Below the pieces are notes generated by a model. That model was not told the origin of the DNA, made no database searches, and saw nothing but the letters and a program-made list of their open reading frames with translations. The translations under genes were made by a program, and so were the position numbers. Below, piece by piece: positions 40,152 to 47,610 of a stretch of 64,000 bases of DNA; positions within the stretch are counted from its first letter, which is position 1, and every line of letters starts with the position of its first letter. Source of the DNA: Anaerocolumna cellulosilytica (GTDB lineage: Bacteria; Bacillota; Clostridia; Lachnospirales; Lachnospiraceae); contig NZ_AP023367.1 of NCBI RefSeq assembly GCF_014218335.1, positions 1,923,501-1,987,500 of the forward strand. Direction: 5' to 3'.

Positions 40152-41162
40152 TTATGATTTCATCAGTAGATATAAAAAGTAGGGTGTACTTAAGACTGTT
40201 ATAATTATACCGGTTGGAATGTCGGCACCAAAACTGATGGTACGAGTTATAGTATCCGCTAAGATTACAATTACGGAGCCGGTTAATGCGGCAGCAGGAA
40301 GCAGCAGTTTGTGATTGGGGCCAACCAATCGACGGGCTAAATGCGGACTTATCATACCTACAAAAAAGAAATTACCGCCTAAAGCAACACTGCCGGAGGA
40401 TAAAGCAACGGCCGCCAAGGTTAAGAAGATAAACTCTTTTTTAACAGCCAGCCCTAGACCGGTAGCGGTTTGGTTACCTAGATTAATGGTATTTAAGGAC
40501 CTGGATTTGTAAAATACATATAAGAACAAAACTAAGGTCCAGGGAGCTAATAGGGCTATGTATTTCCAATCATCCCCCCACAAATCTCCGGCACTCCAGC
40601 GTTGTGCAAATTCCATCTGATTCCGGTCAAGTTTTAAAGTAATTAATAAGGACAGGGCATTATAGCCACTGCCTGCTGCAACACCGGTTAGGATGAGACC
40701 GGTAGGAGAAATATCCCTTCCTTTGCGGTAAGACAAAAGAAAGATAAGTGCCGCCGCAGTAACGCCCCCAGCAAAAGCTAAGAGTGGAAGAATAAATGCG
40801 GAGGAAATACCCTTAGTAGAAAAGATGGCAATGAACACCAGTACAAACAGACCTGAGCCGGAGCTTATGCCAAGGGTACCAGGACTTGCCATATCATTTT
40901 TTAATAAGCTCTGCATGATACAGCCGGAGACACCCATTCCTATGCCAACCAGCAGACCAAGAACGATTCTTGGCAACCGGAAGTCAAATACAATGAGATT
41001 CTGCTTATCAGTGCCTTTTCCAAGGAATACCTGAAACACTTCTCTGGGTGAAAGATTCATCTTACCAGAATTAATACTTATAATTGCAATTACTATAAAT
41101 AACAAAAGCATAAGGAACAGGATTCCGATTCCTTTTTTTGTTGTAAATCGTTGTTTACTCAT
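40152..41162 (-). CDS. Iron-siderophore ABC permease (FecCD family), second subunit
   Basis: 336 residues, about nine or ten membrane segments. FDFRLPRIVLGLLVGIGMGVSG near the N-terminus and FVGMISPHLARRLVGPNHK near the C-terminus are FecCD signatures. The start ATG overlaps the stop of the first permease gene by four bases (ATGA). It forms the heterodimeric channel for ferric siderophores or heme. Confidence 0.92.
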   Translation of the reverse strand: MSKQRFTTKKGIGILFLMLLLFIVIAIISINSGKMNLSPREVFQVFLGKGTDKQNLIVFDFRLPRIVLGLLVGIGMGVSGCIMQSLLKNDMASPGTLGISSGSGLFVLVFIAIFSTKGISSAFILPLLAFAGGVTAAALIFLLSYRKGRDISPTGLILTGVAAGSGYNALSLLITLKLDRNQMEFAQRWSAGDLWGDDWKYIALLAPWTLVLFLYVFYKSRSLNTINLGNQTATGLGLAVKKEFIFLTLAAVALSSGSVALGGNFFFVGMISPHLARRLVGPNHKLLLPAAALTGSVIVILADTITRTISFGADIPTGIIITVLSTPYFLYLLMKS

Positions 41163-42184
41163 TCAAATTCCCTCCTCTGTTTTCTGGCAAGGTAGAGGAA
41201 ATAAGGAACACCCACTACTGCAAAGATAACTCCTAGAGGAGTTTCGTAAGGCTTGTTTATCAACCTGCCGAAGAGGTCTGCTCCAACCAGGAATAAGGCA
41301 CCGTATAATCCGCAGGCAGGTATGATAAAGCGGTAATCAACACCAATCAGATAGCGGACTATGTGTGGTATGATAAGACCAACAAAGCTGATAGGACCTA
41401 CAATTACAACAGACATACCTGTTAAGGCCAAGACAATCAGAGTAGAAAGAGTATTAACTAGTTTTGTCCGAAGTCCGAGTCCGGCAGCTACTTCTTTTCC
41501 AAGGCTCATAACTGTAATAGATGGTGAGAGCATAATCGCACCCATAGTTCCAATAATAAATATAGGTGATACAATGAGTAATTCGTTCCATTTAGCACTG
41601 GCAGTACCACCGGCAGTCCAGAAGGAAAGAGCTTGGCCGATGTTGTATTTGATTGCCAGATATGAGCTAAAGGCACTAAATAACATGGATATGGAGATAC
41701 CTGCAAGGACAAGTTTCTGAGGGGTCATACCTCTTCGCCCAAAGGATGCTATAAAATAAGTAATTCCTGTCGTTACGGCTGCACCGATACAGGTAAAAAG
41801 CAAGGTTACTCCGTAAGTTCTGCCAGGCAGGAAAGCCAGACAGATTGCCATGGCAAAAGTTGAGCCAGAGCTGATACCCATAAGTCCTGAGTCTGCCATA
41901 GGATTTCTTGTAGTTCCCTGCATAATAGCACCAGTTATAGCAAGGCTTGCACCGACCATAATATCTGCAATGGTTCTGGGAAGTCTTAAGGTACGGATTA
42001 TTTGATGTTCTGTTAACTCTGTATTAAACTGAAAGATGGCGCCCCAGGCAGTGGACAGCTTCATTTCAGCAGCTCCAAAAGAAATGGAAGCAGCGGTTAA
42101 CAGTAGAAGCAGGATTAAACCTGCCAGCATATAAAATGTAAAATTAATGGCTCCCTTGCGAGAGGTTTGGCTTTGTACGGGCAT
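41159..42184 (-). CDS. Iron-siderophore ABC permease (FecCD family), first subunit
   Basis: 341 residues of the same family: RLPRTIADIMVGASLAITG, NPMADSGLMGISSG and FVGLIIPHIVRYLIG. First gene of a four-gene operon (permease, permease, ATPase, exporter). No Shine-Dalgarno is found in the 25 bases before its ATG; a predicted pseudoknot ends 12 bases upstream and holds a GAAAGGA. Fur-, DtxR- and AraC-type signals around this operon imply iron control. Confidence 0.92.
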   Translation of the reverse strand: MPVQSQTSRKGAINFTFYMLAGLILLLLLTAASISFGAAEMKLSTAWGAIFQFNTELTEHQIIRTLRLPRTIADIMVGASLAITGAIMQGTTRNPMADSGLMGISSGSTFAMAICLAFLPGRTYGVTLLFTCIGAAVTTGITYFIASFGRRGMTPQKLVLAGISISMLFSAFSSYLAIKYNIGQALSFWTAGGTASAKWNELLIVSPIFIIGTMGAIMLSPSITVMSLGKEVAAGLGLRTKLVNTLSTLIVLALTGMSVVIVGPISFVGLIIPHIVRYLIGVDYRFIIPACGLYGALFLVGADLFGRLINKPYETPLGVIFAVVGVPYFLYLARKQRREFE

Positions 42185-42196
42185 AGCACATTATAT

Positions 42197-42294
42197 TGCC
42201 ACAAGGTAATCGGGTGAAAGAAGTTAGTGTCCTGAATACCGAGCGGCCAGTACACTTTAAGTGGCATTCCTTTCTCTTATGTATTTTCTTTCAC
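42197..42294 (-). promoter_or_regulatory. Pseudoknot leader element, copy A (siderophore permease operon)
   Basis: On the minus strand: stem1 GTGAAAGAA (42294-42286) pairs with TTCTTTCAC (42222-42214). GAAAGGA (42274-42268) is followed one base later by stem2 TGCCAC (42266-42261), which pairs with GTGGCA (42202-42197). Between stem2 and stem1' an extra hairpin AGTGT-CTG / CAG-ACACT is inserted. The order 1-2-1'-2' is an H-type pseudoknot ending 12 bases before the start codon. Copies with the same parts are at 44222-44290, 47534-47599 and 4708-4774. Confidence 0.6.
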
Positions 42295-42349
42295 TCTTTT
42301 AGTGGGACTTAAGTTTTATCAGTCCCCGATTCCTTATAAATCATTAGCA

Positions 42350-42365
42350 GTTAGGGTTTTCTAAC
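42350..42365. promoter_or_regulatory. DtxR-like palindrome, site 1
   Basis: GTTAGGGTTTTCTAAC: perfect 5-bp arms GTTAG/CTAAC (6 bp AGTTAG/CTAACT with flanks) around six bases. On the minus strand it fills the gap between TTGCCA and TGCTAA, a possible weak promoter. The same arms and spacing recur at 43559-43574, and a DtxR-type regulator gene is nearby. Confidence 0.55.
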
Positions 42366-42485
42366 TTGGCAAATTATATCACCCGCTTATTAACCTGTCA
42401 AGACAGGGTAAAACAGCATAAGATAGACTCTTTTAGAGGCTGAATGCTGTGAAAGTACTTATTCTATAGCAGGTTTTGTGAAACT

Positions 42486-42533
42486 GTTATACTACTTAGT
42501 GTCCTAAATGGAACAGTATTGTCCTAATTTGGA
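42486..42533 (-). promoter_or_regulatory. Activator-type promoter with AraC-like direct repeats
   Basis: Minus strand: TCCAAATTAGGACAA and TCCATTTAGGACACT, two direct repeats offset by 20-21 bp (two helical turns). The second overlaps a poor -35 (GTTCCA, 42514-42509), and a good -10 TATAAC (42491-42486) follows after 17 bases. This fits activation of the permease operon by the AraC protein encoded just upstream. Confidence 0.55.
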
Positions 42534-43517
42534 CTATAAATTATACACTTTTCGGTACTCTCTGGGAGTGATACGGTGAACTTTTTTAAAAGCACCGGAG
42601 AACTTTCCAGGGCTTTCATATCCACATAAAGCGGCGATGTTCTTAATACTTAATTCATCGTCTGCAAGCAGCAAAAGGGCTTTCTTCATTTTTTCAATAT
42701 GAATATACTCCATAATAGTAATATGGAATAAACTCTTAAAACATCTTCGAAGCTTACTCGTACTGATAGCTTCCCCCATGGAAAGCTTCTCCAAAGAAGG
42801 AGGATTTAGGATATCAAGGTCTAGTATTGCTTTTATACGGTGTATTTTTTGCTCATTTTCCCAGGTGACATGATATCTTCTATTCTGATTATGCAGCCAT
42901 ACATTATTTAGATTCGTTTCAATAAAGGAGAACAACTCGCCTACCTTAAATCTATAATAGGACAGAGGCTGCCGCCCATTTCTTGCCGCCCATTTTACCT
43001 GTTCCAATAATAGCAGTATATCTTCTGTATTATAGATTTCTTCCTTCCAGTTCTTAATTTTTTCTATAGAGATATCCATCAGACCTCTAAAGAAACCGTC
43101 TCTGTCAGACCATACGGATTCTGTCAGCATAAGGCTGGTAAAACAGACATGTATTCCCGCAGGGAAAGTGATTCGCAGATTTTTTCCGGTATGGGGAATA
43201 AAATGAATCCGTGAAGTACAATGTTTTACTGACTTGCCTTGCCTTGATATGACAATATCACCTGTATCGATGCCAAGTATCCATAGAAAGGTGTCAGCAC
43301 CTGAAAAAGTATAGGTTAAATCAACGAAAGGTGTGAACCATACACTTGATACAAAAAACCCATCCTCTATATGGAAATGTGTTAACCAACCATCTCCTAG
43401 TTGCCTGGGAAGATCATAAATAATGCCGTTACCAAAAGGACGCGGAATAAAACCCATTTGGACAGCCATACTGTGAAGCCCGATAGGACCGGTGGCAGGA
43501 GAAATAGTAGTATTCAT
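42534..43517 (-). CDS. AraC-family regulator of the iron-uptake operon
   Basis: 327 residues with the double HTH at the C-terminus (about 225-325: LSMGEAISTSKLRRCFKSLF and LSIKNIAALCGYESPGKFSGAFKK). The N-terminal half is beta-rich and has no known ligand motif that I recognise. It reads into the permease operon and its gene abuts direct repeats in that operon's promoter. YbtA, PchR and Btr are AraC-type activators that sense siderophores; the same role is inferred. AAGGAG lies 12 bases before the ATG. Confidence 0.87.
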   Translation of the reverse strand: MNTTISPATGPIGLHSMAVQMGFIPRPFGNGIIYDLPRQLGDGWLTHFHIEDGFFVSSVWFTPFVDLTYTFSGADTFLWILGIDTGDIVISRQGKSVKHCTSRIHFIPHTGKNLRITFPAGIHVCFTSLMLTESVWSDRDGFFRGLMDISIEKIKNWKEEIYNTEDILLLLEQVKWAARNGRQPLSYYRFKVGELFSFIETNLNNVWLHNQNRRYHVTWENEQKIHRIKAILDLDILNPPSLEKLSMGEAISTSKLRRCFKSLFHITIMEYIHIEKMKKALLLLADDELSIKNIAALCGYESPGKFSGAFKKVHRITPREYRKVYNL

Positions 43518-43558
43518 TTGTATTGTATACTCCTTAAACTAAGATTTTTGCTGGGTAT

Positions 43559-43574
43559 GTTAGGGAAAGCTAAC
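43559..43574. promoter_or_regulatory. DtxR-like palindrome, site 2
   Basis: GTTAGGGAAAGCTAAC, same arms and spacing as site 1 at 42350-42365, located at the predicted transcription start of the AraC gene. Confidence 0.55.
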
Positions 43575-43581
43575 TGTCTAG

Positions 43582-43610
43582 ACTATAACATAGTTGAGAA
43601 CGATTATCAA
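43582..43610 (-). promoter_or_regulatory. AraC-gene promoter overlapped by a Fur-like box
   Basis: Minus strand TTGATA (43610-43605), 17 bases, TATAGT (43587-43582). A 7-1-7 palindrome TGAGAAC-G-ATTATCA (43595-43609 on the plus strand) matches 12 of 14 positions of the Fur consensus and overlaps the -35. Iron-bound Fur would repress the activator gene. Confidence 0.65.
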
Positions 43611-43688
43611 GATGATATTCCATGAAAGGGATAAGTGAAATAATTGATTAGCTGCCTTGCTGTGGCCAGTCGATTACATTAAAGTAAA

Positions 43689-43725
43689 AGAATGTATCAT
43701 TTCAACGAAACGATACATTCTTCTT
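43689..43725. terminator. Bidirectional terminator after the DtxR-type gene
   Basis: AGAATGTATC / GATACATTCT, 10-bp perfect stem with T-rich ends on both strands. Confidence 0.65.
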
Positions 43726-43802
43726 CAGGAGAGTTCCTGGCAATCGTATTATGCAATTAAAAAGTGTTGAATCTAGATTCATAGACGTATTGCTTTATTT
43801 CA

Positions 43803-44192
43803 TTACTGCTCCGTATCATTCATATATTTTTCCATTGCCCGAATGGAATCATTACTGATTACATGTTCAATGGCACAGGCATCTTCATCGGCAATAGCTT
43901 GTTCGATTTGTAATATATCTATAAAAAACTTACGTATAACATGGTGTTTTCTTGATGTGAATTTTGCTTGTTCCAGCCCTTTTTCAGTTAGGAATATTTC
44001 CTTATATTTTTCATTTGTAATCAGCCCTTTTTCGGAAAGGGTAGCCATAGCACTGTTAGTGCTTGCTTTTGTAACGCCCAGTCTTTCAGCAATGTCAGAA
44101 ACTCTCGCACCGGATCCATCCGTTGCTAATTCATAAATTGCTTCCAGATAATTTTCCATTGTAAATGTCAATTTTTCCATTTTAATACCCAT
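43803..44192 (-). CDS. DtxR/MntR-family metal-dependent regulator
   Basis: About 129 residues. HTH ARVSDIAERLGVTKASTNSAMATLSEKGLI is followed by the metal-binding and dimer domain, with HHVIRKFF and DEDACAIEHVIS; the C-x2-E-H set matches DtxR/IdeR ligands (Cys102, Glu105, His106). The C-terminal SH3-like domain is absent, as in short MntR-type proteins. Start is uncertain: ATG 44192 has AGGTG upstream, GTG 44204 or ATG 44180 are possible. Two DtxR-like palindromes in the adjacent iron genes are likely targets. Confidence 0.88.
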   Translation of the reverse strand: MGIKMEKLTFTMENYLEAIYELATDGSGARVSDIAERLGVTKASTNSAMATLSEKGLITNEKYKEIFLTEKGLEQAKFTSRKHHVIRKFFIDILQIEQAIADEDACAIEHVISNDSIRAMEKYMNDTEQ

Positions 44193-44221
44193 TGCATAAC
44201 ACACCTAGTCACAAATGTGTT

Positions 44222-44290
44222 ACTGCCACAATAAAAGATGTGAAAGAATCAATAAGTGGCAGTCCTTTCTTTTTCTGGATTTTCTTTCAC
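44222..44290 (-). promoter_or_regulatory. Pseudoknot leader element, copy B (DtxR-type gene)
   Basis: Minus strand: stem1 GTGAAAGAA (44290-44282) pairs with TTCTTTCAC (44248-44240). GAAAGGA precedes stem2, here extended to ACTGCCAC (44263-44256), pairing with GTGGCAGT (44229-44222). Linkers match copies A and C in length. It ends 17 bases before a GTG and 29 before the ATG of the regulator. Confidence 0.55.
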
Positions 44291-44335
44291 ACTATTTCCA
44301 TTAGATATCGCAAGTTTACCTACCAATCTGGTATT

Positions 44336-44400
44336 CCGAAACATGCCACAGAGCTTTAAAAGATGTGGTGTTTTAAATTTTTTAGTATGTTTATTCACAA
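44336..44400. other. Hairpin in the 44.3-44.65 kb gap
   Basis: GCCACAGAGC… / …GATGTGGT stem followed by a T-rich stretch on the plus strand; possible terminator or leader hairpin. Apart from it the region 44291-44656 holds no recognisable gene or promoter pair. Confidence 0.25.
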
Positions 44401-44656
44401 ATGTTAGTCTCTTCAATAAACACTATTGACCGCTTTCAAAATTCGAGTCCAATGATGTAGCAAGATAATAAATCGGTCTGCTTATTTAAGTAAAATCATT
44501 ATAGATACCATAAGTTTAACAGTTTACACAGCAAAAATCAATATTCAGTGGAAGTCTTTTCGTTTTCTTTTAAGCCAGTTTCTGCTATAATACTACAATC
44601 TGGGTTTACTTAATGTTTGTTTAAGTGTGTGCAAAGTACACGGATGGGAGTAAAAG

Positions 44657-45142
44657 ATGATAATACGAGAAGCTAAGCCTGCGGAAATCAGACAACTATT
44701 AGTAGAAGGTCACAAATGTTGGCATAAGGGAAGAAGCTTAGAAAAGTATTCTGCGGACAATCGAAAAGAAGAGGAGTATGGAACCAGATATGTTGCAGAG
44801 GTTGACGGGCAAGTTGTAAGTTCACTGATACTGTTAAGATTTGGTGAAATCATTACATGTCCGGCTTACGGAATCGGATCGGTATTAACAATGCCTGGCT
44901 TTAAAAAGAAGGGGTATGCCAGTGAGCTAATAAAGGCTGTTCTGCAACAGTTAGACTCAAAGAAAGCGTTGGTTTTTTTGTATTCTGAAATCAATCCGTT
45001 ATTTTATGACAGGCTGGGATTTCATAAATTACCGGACAGACTTCAGAGAAATACCGCCTGTTCCTGCATGGTGTTATGTCAGGAGGAGGCAGGGGAATTC
45101 TTAATAAAAGCGGAGCTTAAGGACATACCAGATTACTTTTAA
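44657..45142 (+). CDS. GNAT-family N-acetyltransferase
   Basis: 161 residues. Acetyl-CoA-binding segment SVLTMPGFKKKGYASELIKAVL and the late LFYDRLGFHKLP are diagnostic for GNAT proteins. The N-terminal MIIREAKPAEIRQLL is also typical. GGGAG precedes the ATG. A hairpin AGTGTC / GACACT lies between it and the convergent nuclease gene. Substrate unknown. Confidence 0.82.
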   Translation: MIIREAKPAEIRQLLVEGHKCWHKGRSLEKYSADNRKEEEYGTRYVAEVDGQVVSSLILLRFGEIITCPAYGIGSVLTMPGFKKKGYASELIKAVLQQLDSKKALVFLYSEINPLFYDRLGFHKLPDRLQRNTACSCMVLCQEEAGEFLIKAELKDIPDYF

Positions 45143-45177
45143 ATTACATTTGTGACTGGTGCAGTGTCTTTTGGACA

Positions 45178-46188
45178 CTAGAGATATATAACCATTTCTT
45201 CCGGCAGGGACAAGATTTCGGAAAAAAGGATATCCCTAAAATCAATGGTCATTTTATCGGTTAAAGGCAGAGCAGAGGTTACTGAAAGAAACCATTCTTT
45301 CTGAGGAGTGTCTTCTGTTTTTAGTTTATCCACTAAAAGATTGCCTTTGTTTATGAAATTGGCAAGACTATTTTTATTAAATGCTTTATAAAGTTTTTTA
45401 TGAATCATAGTTCCGTTTTTTATGTAAAACAACTTTATACCTTTGGGAGTAGGCAGTTTTAACACAATGTTACGAGTCATCAAAGCTGTGAATCCTTCAA
45501 TACCTTTCTGCAAATGTCTAATACAGGGGAGCAAATCACGGTACATGGAAGCAGTCTCAAACCGAAATTCCGAAGAGGCTTCCATCATTTTTAACTGAAT
45601 TACTTCAATTAATTTCGAGAGTTCTCCCGGTGTATCAAAGAGTTCCAACAGCACTTGCCTGTTGTCTATATACTCCTGCCGGTTCATAGTGAGGGGAAGC
45701 AGGTTATACGTAAGTTGATAAGAGCTCTCATTTTTGGTAATTGGATATATGTTTTTTAAGGAGGTAACAATATCTGTTAAGACGGACCGGCTGCGAAAGG
45801 GACCATAACAAGTACCTTCTCTCTCGTGAATAACTGCTAGTGGATTATGCATATTATAAGCATTAACCTTAAGGTATACGTATTGTTGATCATTCTTCAT
45901 CTGAGCGTTAAAAAAAGGCTTGTAATATTTAATTAATTCACATTCTAACAGTCGGGCTTCTAAATGGGTATCTGTTACTTCGTAATTAATTTCGGCTATC
46001 AGGTTAACCATTTTTTTAACCTTTTCCCAGGCGGGTGTCTTGGTAAAGTAAGATTTTACCCTTTTCTTCAAACATTTACTTTTGCCTATGTATATAATAT
46101 TACCGTTCTTATCAAGCATTTTATAAATGCCCGGCAGTTCTGGCAGACTGCTCAAACGTGCTTTGATAGTATCCTTTATCTCCGACAT
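45178..46188 (-). CDS. GIY-YIG nuclease, UvrC N-terminal half with UVR motif
   Basis: 336 residues. LPGIYKML…NIIYIGKSKCLKKRVKSYF is the UvrC GIY-YIG domain, and residues about 185-225 (LIEVIQLKMMEASSEFRFETASMYRDLL) form a UVR helical hairpin. The RNase-H-like second nuclease and HhH domains of full UvrC (about 600 residues) are missing. It resembles Cho-type excision nucleases making the 3' incision, yet keeps a UVR motif. It may back up UvrC or have another role. Confidence 0.85.
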   Translation of the reverse strand: MSEIKDTIKARLSSLPELPGIYKMLDKNGNIIYIGKSKCLKKRVKSYFTKTPAWEKVKKMVNLIAEINYEVTDTHLEARLLECELIKYYKPFFNAQMKNDQQYVYLKVNAYNMHNPLAVIHEREGTCYGPFRSRSVLTDIVTSLKNIYPITKNESSYQLTYNLLPLTMNRQEYIDNRQVLLELFDTPGELSKLIEVIQLKMMEASSEFRFETASMYRDLLPCIRHLQKGIEGFTALMTRNIVLKLPTPKGIKLFYIKNGTMIHKKLYKAFNKNSLANFINKGNLLVDKLKTEDTPQKEWFLSVTSALPLTDKMTIDFRDILFSEILSLPEEMVIYL

Positions 46189-46506
46189 TTTTCACCTATG
46201 CTTTACAAATAGTATTCTCAATTTATATAAAACATAATATAATAAAACTTAATCTGTTACAAGCTTGTCTTACAAATCGATGGAATTCTCAACTAAAGCA
46301 GGGGTTGAGTTGCGCTAAAATTAAGAAATTATATAACTCAAGTGCTGCTTGCTTCCTTTTTTTAGCTCTGAAACTATAATGGAAGTATGGTTGCACTAAC
46401 GTAAGTTTAGAAGTGACTAAATAAAGTAGATAATTGCAAAACACGTTGTTTATAAAAAGATTGTTTGGCAGTTGTCTGCTTAATAAAATGTAAGAAGGAG
46501 AAAGAT

Positions 46507-47346
46507 ATGTTTAATACAAGTGAAGTAGGAAGAAAAATTGCCAGTTTAAGAAAAGAGAAGAACCTTACACAAATGGAACTTGCAGATATGATAGGAGTAA
46601 GTTATCAGGCGGTTAGTAATTGGGAGAGAGGGAATTCTATGCCGGATATTTCAAAGCTGCCGGAGCTGGTGAATTTTTTAAACTGTAGTATTGACGAACT
46701 TTTATGCAATGAAAAAGAAGGGCTGCTGGTAGAACATATAATCAAAGGAGATTCCGCAGACTATGTAAGAGAAGAAAAAGTTACAATTAGAGAAATAGCG
46801 GATACGGCACCTTTATTAAGACCAAGTCAGACGGAAACCCTTTTGGATACTATTATTAAAGAAAACGAAGACAAATTTTCCATAAAGGAATTAATTATGA
46901 TTGCTCCCTTTGTTGGAGAAAAGTATCTGGATGAATTCGTAAAGCGGATAGACAGTGTAGAACATATAAAAGAGTTAACAGGTCTGGCACCTTTTTTAAA
47001 CAAAGAATCTCTGGATTACTTGGCAGGTCTGGCCACTCAGGTGGGGAGAATCAAAGATTTAATCAGCCTGGCACCCTTCTTAAGTAAGGAGACTCTGGAT
47101 GGTATTGTAAAAAGATGTGAGGATGATGGAAATATAAAAGATATAATCGGACTTGCTCCATTTCTGGCAAAAGAAACCTTGGATACGATTGTTTTAAAGG
47201 CAATGGAGCACGATGATATGAGACAGTGTACAGGTTTGTATCCCTTCTTAGGAAAGGACACGTTACAAAAGTTAGCGGATGAAATAGTGAAAAAGCATGG
47301 CTTTAAGGAAATTAGCTCTATGTTACCTTTTTTATCTGATAAATAA
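46507..47346 (+). CDS. XRE-family regulator with six 28-residue repeats
   Basis: 279 residues from ATG 46507, seven bases after AGAAGGAG. N-terminal HTH_3 (about 8-66: IASLRKEKNLTQMELADMIG, SYQAVSNWERG). The C-terminal half is a tandem repeat with exact 28-residue period; Pro-Phe pairs occur at 134, 162, 190, 218, 246 and 274 in the frame LAPFLxKExLDxxV, preceded by a diverged APLL at 101. The repeats probably form an alpha-solenoid that senses a protein or ligand. It lies just upstream of an ABC exporter pair in the same direction, its likely target. Confidence 0.87.
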   Translation: MFNTSEVGRKIASLRKEKNLTQMELADMIGVSYQAVSNWERGNSMPDISKLPELVNFLNCSIDELLCNEKEGLLVEHIIKGDSADYVREEKVTIREIADTAPLLRPSQTETLLDTIIKENEDKFSIKELIMIAPFVGEKYLDEFVKRIDSVEHIKELTGLAPFLNKESLDYLAGLATQVGRIKDLISLAPFLSKETLDGIVKRCEDDGNIKDIIGLAPFLAKETLDTIVLKAMEHDDMRQCTGLYPFLGKDTLQKLADEIVKKHGFKEISSMLPFLSDK

Positions 47347-47456
47347 TTCTAAATAGTAAAGCATCACGAACATTTGTGCGAAAAAAAACCAAATGACACA
47401 TAGTTGTCTTATATCCTATGTTATACTATTGAAGAAAAAAATTATGATACCAAGGA

Positions 47457-47521
47457 TAGTAAAGGTTCTTTGCCGGAAGTTATTCATGAACTTATGATAG
47501 TACCGGCAAAGACTTTTACTA
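47457..47521 (+). terminator. Long hairpin between the XRE gene and the ABC exporters
   Basis: TAGTAAAGGTTCTTTGCCGG and CCGGCAAAGACTTTTACTA pair with few mismatches around a 26-base loop. No T tract follows at once, so it may terminate weakly or belong to the exporter leader. Confidence 0.45.
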
Positions 47522-47533
47522 ATGGCTAATGAA

Positions 47534-47599
47534 AGTTAAGAGAAAATACCGGATGAGAAAGGATGCCACAAATAAATTTTTAACTATTTAACCGTGGCA
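47534..47599 (+). promoter_or_regulatory. Pseudoknot leader element, copy C (ABC exporter pair)
   Basis: Stem1 AGTTAAGAG (47534-47542) pairs with TTTTTAACT (47577-47585). Then AAAATACC, GAAAGGA (47557-47563) directly followed by stem2 TGCCAC (47564-47569), pairing with GTGGCA (47594-47599). The ATG is 11 bases further on and has no local Shine-Dalgarno. Stem1 differs from copies A and B in sequence but is still complementary, which is covariation support. Confidence 0.6.
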
Positions 47600-47610
47600 A
47601 GTGTGTTTAC

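Noticed and set aside
42227-42240. Third GTGTCCTGAA-like repeat near the AraC-type repeats
   Set aside because: It is part of the inserted hairpin in pseudoknot copy A and is out of register with the two promoter repeats.
42120-42268. Upstream frame beginning ATGCCACTT inside pseudoknot copy A, overlapping the permease start
   Set aside because: AAAGGA touches its ATG with no spacing, copy B has CTG at this place, and copy C gives only six codons; the ATGCCAC is explained by stem2.
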